Positions 8,074 to 13,077 of a DNA stretch of 24,710 nt are shown piece after piece. Location of the stretch: the NCBI GenBank assembly GCA_009776995.1, contig WRMR01000012.1, positions 1 through 24,710 on the forward strand. The letters run 5' to 3'. The notes below the pieces were generated by a model. It ran no database searches. It saw nothing but the letters and a program-made list of their open reading frames with translations, and was not told the origin of the DNA. Both the position numbers and the translations under genes were made by a program. Origin of the DNA: Planctomycetaceae bacterium. Lineage in GTDB: Bacteria; Planctomycetota; Planctomycetia; Pirellulales; Thermoguttaceae. Positions within the stretch are counted from its first letter, which is position 1; each line of letters opens with the position of its first letter.

Positions 8074-8095
8074 AATTGTAGAGTTGATTGTGGTG

Positions 8096-8123
8096 AGTGG
8101 CCAGTGGCCAGTGATTAGTGATT
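8096..8123. repeat. Tandem 7-bp repeat, four units
   Basis: AGTGGCC twice, then AGTGATT twice, in exact tandem register. It lies 23-50 bases upstream of the start of the minus-strand NfnA-like gene, where a promoter or leader would be. Confidence 0.75.
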
Positions 8124-8189
8124 CGTTACCAAAAACATCAACAGTAGCCGGGAACGTCAGTGACCGGTTCAACTGTGTCGTTCCAGGAA

Positions 8190-8213
8190 AACCCGTCGCT
8201 TACGCTCCGGGTT
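8190..8213. repeat. Imperfect palindrome AACCCG...CGGGTT
   Basis: AACCCG (8190-8195) and CGGGTT (8208-8213) flank TCGCTTACGCTC. The core CGCTTACGCTC-CGGG resembles a widespread intergenic repeat in planctomycetes (from memory). It is part of the 663-bp gene-free stretch 8074-8736. Confidence 0.45.
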
Positions 8214-8430
8214 GCTGTTGATGAACACGACACTCATTTCTGAAACACCTCCGGCCAGGATTTCACCGAATCGATCAAACCCGGGTTCGGCGGCGGGGAT
8301 TCAAAAAATTCGACGAAACCTCCAGGCAGTTCGTCCCGTTGGCACTCGAAAAAAAACTTCAGTTGTAATTTTTCAGTGGAATTTTTTGTTTGAAGTGACG
8401 AAACCGTTTTGCAATTCGTCAGGATTGCAC

Positions 8431-8575
8431 CGCTCGGTAGAAAACAACGTCCCCCACCCACCCCGCTGCATTCCTATGGAATGCAGCCACAACGTTCATG
8501 GGCGAATTCCTGGGGAATGCGGATCGATATATTAACGTCGCGATTTCTACCAAGCGACGCATCGCTACGGGATGC
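8431..8575. repeat. Cluster of palindromes enclosed by an inverted repeat
   Basis: CGCTCGGTAGAAA (8431-8443) matches TTTCTACCAAGCG (8544-8556) as an inverted repeat with one mismatch in 13. Between them lie a perfect 10-bp-stem hairpin GCTGCATTCC-TAT-GGAATGCAGC (8465-8487) and a smaller one ATTCC-TGG-GGAAT (8506-8518). Just beyond is GCATC-GCTACGG-GATGC (8559-8575). The hairpins share the word GCAT(T)CC/GG(A)ATGC. No open frame with coding character was found across it. Confidence 0.65.
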
Positions 8576-8686
8576 CAACCCAGGTATTCCGCCAAATGTT
8601 ATCTTCATTCGATCGTCTCTCCCGGTGATTTCTGCGGGGTTTCCGGCGGCTCGACAAACATTGGGGTGTCATCCGAAAATCCATCT

Positions 8687-8707
8687 CCGCGTCACAGGGT
8701 GACGCGG
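8687..8707. repeat. Perfect 9-bp-stem hairpin downstream of the nucleoside hydrolase
   Basis: CCGCGTCAC (8687-8695), loop AGG, GTGACGCGG (8699-8707). It lies 30 bp past the minus-strand nucleoside hydrolase stop. It may help end or protect that transcript, but there is no U-run after it. Its GTCAC-N3-GTGAC core resembles the dyad elements at 616, 19951 and 23846, without the GCCCTGC flank. Confidence 0.55.
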
Positions 8708-8736
8708 CTAACTTGTTTTCTCGTATCTCTCACTTC

Positions 8737-9783
8737 TTACTTTCCCTTCGGCGGTTCGCTACACAGTTGGCAGAGGGCTTCGCGGACCATGGCGATTTGT
8801 TCCGGTGTGACGGTCATAAAGCGGTTTTTACCATTCGGGTTGAATTGGTAGTGTGTGCGTCCCTGGTCATCGAAGGTCACGTCGCACGGTTCCGAAAGTG
8901 TGAAATAACCGCGATCCGGCCTTACGGCATAAAGGACACTCGTCAGGTCGAAGGCTGGCTGGTCGTTTTCCAATCCGCGATAAAACTGATAGCCGAGTTT
9001 CACCGGATGATATTTGATATAATTGTACTCGTTCCTCATACTTTGGGCAGGGTGCTGGATCGTTTCGCCGATTTCATAACCGCTGAACACGACCGGGGTC
9101 GGCCATTGGGCAAACATTTTTTGGGCACTCGGGATGTCCATTGCGATGTTGTATTCGCGGTGTTCTTTCAGACGGTCAACGAACGCCCCGGCCATGGCCG
9201 AGAGCAGTTTGACCTTTCTGGCAACCAGTTCCTTGCCCGTCAGCGGTGAAATGTTATCGCCCGGCGAGTCGAGCAATCGGGCGAAATTCGTTGAAAACCC
9301 GACCTGTACCATGACGACCGATCCGTCCGGCTGGGCGGCCAGCATTTTGCGGAGCAGCGTGACCGCGTCGGGTAAATCGGCGTACATTTCCGGCGTAACG
9401 GCCGTTTTGAAAACGCGATTGCCCTGGTCATCGGCCGTGTTGTACACGTTGGCAAGATATTTGCCGTCTTCCTTTGTCACGCCGCCCTTGACGATGCCGA
9501 TCGGGATGCCGGGGCGGCCGTAGAACGTGTTGAGAATCGCAACCATCGGGGCGGCGTAGGGGTTGTCTTTCGTGATCGTCACAGCGAGTAACTCACACTC
9601 GTTGCGATTTTGCAACGAGTGAATCACCGCCATGGCCAACGTGTCGTCAATATCGTTGCCAATGTCCGTGTCAAAAATTAATTTCACGGGTTCCGCCGCA
9701 CCAACGTATGGGAATGGGGAAATAACTGCAACAACAAGCACTGACAGCAGGCAACAACCAAGAGCAAGTGTCCGACAAAACAT
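8737..9783 (-). CDS. Exported inosine-uridine-type nucleoside hydrolase
   Basis: A 348-residue protein with an N-terminal signal peptide (hydrophobic about 5-27, cleavage after GAA near residue 30). The mature protein begins VKLIFDTDIGNDIDDTLAMA. D38-T-D40-I-G-N-D44-I-D46-D47 is the calcium-binding signature of the nucleoside hydrolase family, which cleaves the N-glycosidic bond of nucleosides to give base and ribose. Family blocks follow: ELLAVTITKDNPYAAPMVAILNTFYG and VMVQVGFSTNFARLL. Its C-terminal part (YHPVKLGYQFYRGLENDQPAFDLTSVLYAV) resembles planctomycete secreted members. The start at 9783 has AAAGG 7-8 bases upstream. Export implies scavenging of extracellular or periplasmic nucleosides; base preference is unknown. 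Confidence 0.9.
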   Translation of the reverse strand: MFCRTLALGCCLLSVLVVAVISPFPYVGAAEPVKLIFDTDIGNDIDDTLAMAVIHSLQNRNECELLAVTITKDNPYAAPMVAILNTFYGRPGIPIGIVKGGVTKEDGKYLANVYNTADDQGNRVFKTAVTPEMYADLPDAVTLLRKMLAAQPDGSVVMVQVGFSTNFARLLDSPGDNISPLTGKELVARKVKLLSAMAGAFVDRLKEHREYNIAMDIPSAQKMFAQWPTPVVFSGYEIGETIQHPAQSMRNEYNYIKYHPVKLGYQFYRGLENDQPAFDLTSVLYAVRPDRGYFTLSEPCDVTFDDQGRTHYQFNPNGKNRFMTVTPEQIAMVREALCQLCSEPPKGK

Positions 9784-9862
9784 GGGAAAACCTTTGACCT
9801 TTCGACTGAGGTGGAATGAACAGCAGCGTGGACTGCCATTGAAATTGAGACGTCATTTGATC

Positions 9863-9891
9863 TGTGGTTTCCATTGTATTGAAAAACCACA
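9863..9891 (-). promoter_or_regulatory. Inverted repeat around a possible -10 box, upstream of the nucleoside hydrolase
   Basis: TGTGGTTT (9863-9870) and AAACCACA (9884-9891) form an exact 8-bp inverted repeat with 13 bases between. On the minus strand that spacer holds TACAAT (9873-9878), a possible -10 about 90 bases before the start codon. No good -35 is seen. It could be an operator or a leader hairpin. Confidence 0.3.
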
Positions 9892-10021
9892 AAAAATGAA
9901 GCCAATGGCATGAGTTTCATCAGGAATTCCCGCTGTTTTGGCACAGAGCGGGTTGTGCAAAAGAACTGTGTTTGTGATTTGTGTTTTTTTTGTGTTTTTA
10001 TAAATAATGAGTAAAAAAAGA

Positions 10022-10050
10022 TTGAAATTGCCTGGAGATTTTTATATAAT
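10022..10050 (+). promoter_or_regulatory. Sigma-70-type promoter
   Basis: TTGAAA (10022-10027), a 17-base spacer, and TATAAT (10045-10050). This is near-consensus and faces the small gene at 10432. Transcription would begin near 10057. The upstream A/T-rich tract (9967-10020) could act as an UP-type element. Confidence 0.6.
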
Positions 10051-10431
10051 CAAAGCGAACAATATTGACAAGTGCGTGGAACTTGCATTTTTCGCTGGTT
10101 TTCACGAACTTGGGCAGGGAAAGATGCCGATTACTGTAACGAGTACAAAGAAAGTGTGAGTTCTCTTCTCTTTGCTTCTTTCCCGGCGGTGCGACGGATC
10201 GGCAACGGATTCTGTCGTCGATCCTGAGACAGCTTTTATGTATCTCAGATGATTGAGATTCTCGTGAGAGAGTATCAAAAGCTGGATTTTTCCCGGCTCA
10301 TTCGATGCGTTGACAGCACGTTTCAAGCCGCACCTGAACTTTTACGATGGCCGTCCAGAAAAAATCCGGCGATGCAATATTTCGTGATTTATGTTTCAGA
10401 GTGATTGTTGAATGTAATTGGAGAAATTCCC
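10051..10431 (+). other. Long untranslated leader of the small gene at 10432
   Basis: About 375 bases separate the promoter from the next start codon. The stretch contains a small hairpin ATCTCA-GATGAT-TGAGAT (near 10242-10259) and a 51-codon frame (10249-10404) with no ribosome binding site. Nothing in it matches a riboswitch or RNA family I know. It could be a structured leader, an unrecognised small RNA, or decayed coding DNA. Confidence 0.3.
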
Positions 10432-10647
10432 ATGAGGAACGTTTTTGAAGCCATTTTGGAAACTGGCCATGATGAGGACTTTATCCCGGTTGTAACAGAC
10501 GAGTTTTGCCCCACGGATGCCCCGGCGGGTAGCCCGGCAAAACTCGAAGTTCTGGCCGAACGTGTCCGCAAAGGCCTCCCCCTGTGGCACCCGGAAGACC
10601 GCGTTGATTACGCCGGCCTGACCGGAACCGTCCGCCCCCGCGAGTAA
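10432..10647 (+). CDS. Small conserved-type hypothetical protein (71 residues)
   Basis: Start at ATG 10432, with GGAG 8 bases upstream; an in-frame ATG at 10405 lacks this. The protein is acidic at the front (NVFEAILETGHDEDFIPVVTDEF) and has the segment PAGSPAKLEVLAERVRKGLPLWHPEDRVDY. The GLPLWHP-E/D-D motif recalls short hypothetical proteins of planctomycetes (memory, unverified). No signal peptide, membrane span or catalytic motif is seen, so it is probably a soluble cytoplasmic protein of unknown role. It is a stand-alone unit, with its own promoter (10022-10050) and an intrinsic terminator (10684-10720). Codon use is ordinary for the window. Confident it is a gene; function unknown. Confidence 0.75.
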   Translation: MRNVFEAILETGHDEDFIPVVTDEFCPTDAPAGSPAKLEVLAERVRKGLPLWHPEDRVDYAGLTGTVRPRE

Positions 10648-10683
10648 CGCGCGGGCAGACATAAAATCTGTAGTGACAAATGG

Positions 10684-10720
10684 AAACCATTCCCGGCAAA
10701 CGTTCGGGAATGGTTTTTTT
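10684..10720 (+). terminator. Intrinsic (rho-independent) terminator
   Basis: AAACCATTCCCG (10684-10695), a 9-base loop, CGGGAATGGTTT (10705-10716), then a run of T to 10720. The 12-bp stem is perfect. It ends the 10432-10647 transcript and insulates the DUF1559 gene downstream. Confidence 0.9.
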
Positions 10721-10761
10721 ATTAGTATTCACGGTTTTTTCCTTGAATCAAAAATGCCCTA

Positions 10762-10790
10762 TTGACTTTATTAGTATTACTTATTACTAT
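10762..10790 (+). promoter_or_regulatory. Candidate promoter of the DUF1559 gene
   Basis: TTGACT (10762-10767), a 17-base spacer, TACTAT (10785-10790), in A/T-rich DNA just after the terminator. Start of transcription would be near 10797, about 85 bases before ATG 10883. Confidence 0.5.
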
Positions 10791-10882
10791 TATCATGAAA
10801 GCTGTTTTAAGAAATCGTTGTGGCAATTTTTTTGGTTGCTACAGCATCAAAGTCAAGTTACTTGGTGTATGAAAGGGAAAAA

Positions 10883-12132
10883 ATGAAAAAGACTTGTGTT
10901 AAAATGGGGGGGGGGGCTACTTCGGGGCTTTCACTCTGGTTGAACTTCTCGTTGTCATTGCGATCATCGGGATTTTGATCGCTCTATTACTACCGGCGGT
11001 TCAGGCCGCACGAGAAGCTGCAAGACGTATGCAATGTTCCAACAATTTCAAACAATTCGGATTGGCCTTACACAATTATCACGACGCCTTCAAAGCATTT
11101 CCTTCGGCAACCAGTGCCCAAGGGACCGCTCAGGGGTTTGATGCCAATGGTTTTTTTGTCGGCACCAGCACAGCGTTCCGGCAAATCAATCAGGAGGGGT
11201 TGTGGAGTGCTCACTCTCACGTACTTCCATTCATGGAACAAGCGACCCGTTATGAAGCGGTTTGTTATGTTGCATCCATCCCGGGCGGGTTACATGCGTT
11301 GCCTTATCAGGGTTGTGGTCCCAATGGTGAAATTTACCACGCCGCACCGAATCAAACCTCCTTTGGTCCCGGTACGGAAGGTGCCCGAATGCTCAACGCC
11401 GCCAATTGCGGTACGGTTTCCACCTTGATTTGCCCGTCGGAGGGCAACTCCGGTTCCCCAGGCCGAAACGGCGGAGCACGAACCAATATCATGATTTCGT
11501 TCGGTGATGCAATGAACGCCAATCAGTGGGCTGCCTCGGAAGCGGGGGCCGATTATAAATGCGGACGGCGCGGAGCTTTCGCCTCGCACACCTGGAACAA
11601 TATGGGGGCACTCTCCGATGGAATCAGCAATACGATTGCCGTTGCGGAAAGTGTTACGAGCGATAGCACGGCTGGCGGATCCTATTCGGCTAAGGGGGGA
11701 ATCTACGGCATAGGAAATATTTCTCCTTTGGAGTGTTCGCTGACAGCCCGCAGCTCTAATGACCGAAACCGCCTTAATGACCCGCTTATTGGTCAATTTC
11801 GCGGACATTGGTATACGCATGGCGGTCCTGTGCTTTCGGGGATTTGTACGGTTTTGCGTCCCAACGATGTCAATTGCGCCGCCGGGGCCAATGACTGGGG
11901 AATGATGACGGCTCAGAGTTTCCACACCGGAGGAGTCAACGCGTTGCGTTGCGATGGTTCCGTCATGTTTGTTTCGGACACGGTCGATAATGGAAACCTC
12001 GTTTGGCCGGGAACCACGACCCCTGTCCCCAATCACGGCGGACCGGGCGGTATGGATGCGGTTGGTCGAAGCCCGTTTGGTGTCTGGGGTGCCTTGGGAA
12101 CCAAAAGCGGCGGTGAGTCCGTGACCCTTTAA
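10883..12132 (+). CDS. DUF1559 prepilin-like protein, frame interrupted at a G11 tract
   Basis: The body is a textbook planctomycete DUF1559 protein: FTLVELLVVIAIIGILIALL, LPAVQAAREAARRMQCSNNFKQ, LALHNYHDAF, and near the end the H-X9-DG signature (FHTGGVNALRCDGSVMFVSD). Prepilin peptidase would cut before FTLVE (Ala at -1), leaving a methylated pseudopilin-like helix at the inner membrane. The natural start is ATG 10883 (GAAAGGG 5-6 bases upstream, promoter at 10762). From it the frame reads MKKTCVKMGGG, enters 11 consecutive G (10906-10916) and, as written, goes to a stop after about 31 codons. In the FTLVELL frame there is a TAA at 10900 and no start before the TTG at 10975, inside the helix. 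Twelve or nine G would restore one protein of about 416 residues (with 12). Either phase-variable or a sequence error. Confidence 0.85.
10906..10916 (+). repeat. Homopolymer of 11 G inside the DUF1559 coding region
   Basis: The tract lies between the start codon and the prepilin helix, and would encode glycines in the leader peptide. Its present length puts the start and the helix in different frames. Confidence 0.9.
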
Positions 12133-12233
12133 ACGATAACCGTTTTAAGCGAAGAGTCCTTGATTTTATAGGGTGCCGCCACAATTTCAGGTAACGTTTG
12201 GATGTTTGAAAAAAGCTGGTAACCGGAAGCAAA

Positions 12234-12381
12234 ACCTCATTTATACCTTATTTTTTCCTAACAAAACAACCACAGTAGCAAAGTCTCCCTCGTCAACATG
12301 ACCTTATTACCTCATTTTTTGGCGGGTTGAAATAAGGTAATGAGGTTACTTTTGTCAGGAAAAATAAGGTGAAAATAAGGT
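12234..12381. repeat. Nested palindrome of eight octamers
   Basis: ACCTTATT or ACCTCATT occurs at 12234, 12245, 12301 and 12309; the reverse form AATAAGGT or AATGAGGT occurs at 12331, 12339, 12363 and 12374. Inner arms 12301-12316 and 12331-12346 pair at 14 of 16 positions plus one G-U. Outer arms 12245-12266 and 12350-12370 match with one base missing and one change. The 348-bp gap between the DUF1559 gene and the lipoprotein holds nothing else recognisable. No clear target-site duplication was seen. Confidence 0.7.
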
Positions 12382-12480
12382 TCTCTTTCTGTTTTCAACC
12401 GGAATTCACACGAACCTAAAATCACGGCTATACCCATTTTGTGTCAGCAGACCCTCCTCCTCCTTTACATTATTAAATCC

Positions 12481-13008
12481 ATGAATTATCGTTCTCTCAT
12501 TCCTTCGTGCCTTTTTATGGTTTGGCTCCTGCCGTTGTTCGGATGCGGCGGCCAAAAACTTCCGCCGGGAATGCCCAAGCTCTACCCCGCAACGGTGACG
12601 GTGATGCAGGATGGCCGGCCTCTTGAAGGGGCGGAAATTGTCCTCATCAATACTGACCCGGCGGTCAATTGGTCGGCGGGCGGAATGACCGATAAAAACG
12701 GGGTTGTCAAATTGAGGACGATGGGGCAATATGAAGGAGCACCGCTCGGCAGGTACAAGGTTGGCGTGCGGAAAGTGGAGGTTCCTGATATTGCTTTGCC
12801 GCTGGATATTCCTTCCGATCCGGAGGGGCTGAGGGAATATCAGCGGCTGGCCAGGGAAATTGCTGAGAATACCTTTTCTCTCGTTGAGGAACAGTTTTCC
12901 ATCGGGCGAACGCAACTGGAAGTTGAGATTACGGCATCCAACGACAACGGTACCGTTGATGTCAGTCCGGCGATTCGCGTGAAAATTCCGGCTGTACCGA
13001 GAGGATAA
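12481..13008 (+). CDS. Lipoprotein with a carboxypeptidase-regulatory-like domain
   Basis: Start at ATG 12481, which gives a standard lipoprotein signal peptide ending LPLFGC with the lipidated Cys at residue 22; length 175. A longer frame from 12439 would add 14 residues before it. The mature part, ATVTVMQDGRPLEGAEIVLIN ... GGMTDKNGVVKLRTMGQYEGAPLGRYKVGVRKVEV (about 38-100), has the repeating pattern of a small beta-sandwich of the carboxypeptidase-regulatory/transthyretin-like type. Short lipoproteins of this kind are often encoded next to DUF1559 genes in planctomycetes (known context), suggesting a shared cell-surface role. The C-terminal ~70 residues are charged and unassigned. No Shine-Dalgarno is visible. 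Confidence 0.75.
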   Translation: MNYRSLIPSCLFMVWLLPLFGCGGQKLPPGMPKLYPATVTVMQDGRPLEGAEIVLINTDPAVNWSAGGMTDKNGVVKLRTMGQYEGAPLGRYKVGVRKVEVPDIALPLDIPSDPEGLREYQRLAREIAENTFSLVEEQFSIGRTQLEVEITASNDNGTVDVSPAIRVKIPAVPRG

Positions 13009-13077
13009 CTCCATGATTTTTTGAACCGTAAAGTCTCGCCATTCGCCCCCCTTTAACTTCTTTCCTTTCAAAACACA

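Noticed and set aside
10065..10070. A perfect TTGACA box as a second promoter
   Set aside because: No acceptable -10 hexamer at 16-18 bases; it lies within the transcript of the better promoter at 10022.
10249..10404. A 51-codon open frame in the leader of the small gene
   Set aside because: No ribosome binding site and no recognisable motif; length is compatible with chance.
10795..10872. A 25-codon open frame just upstream of the DUF1559 start, possible leader peptide
   Set aside because: The predicted transcription start falls on its start codon, it has no ribosome binding site, and its composition is not distinctive.
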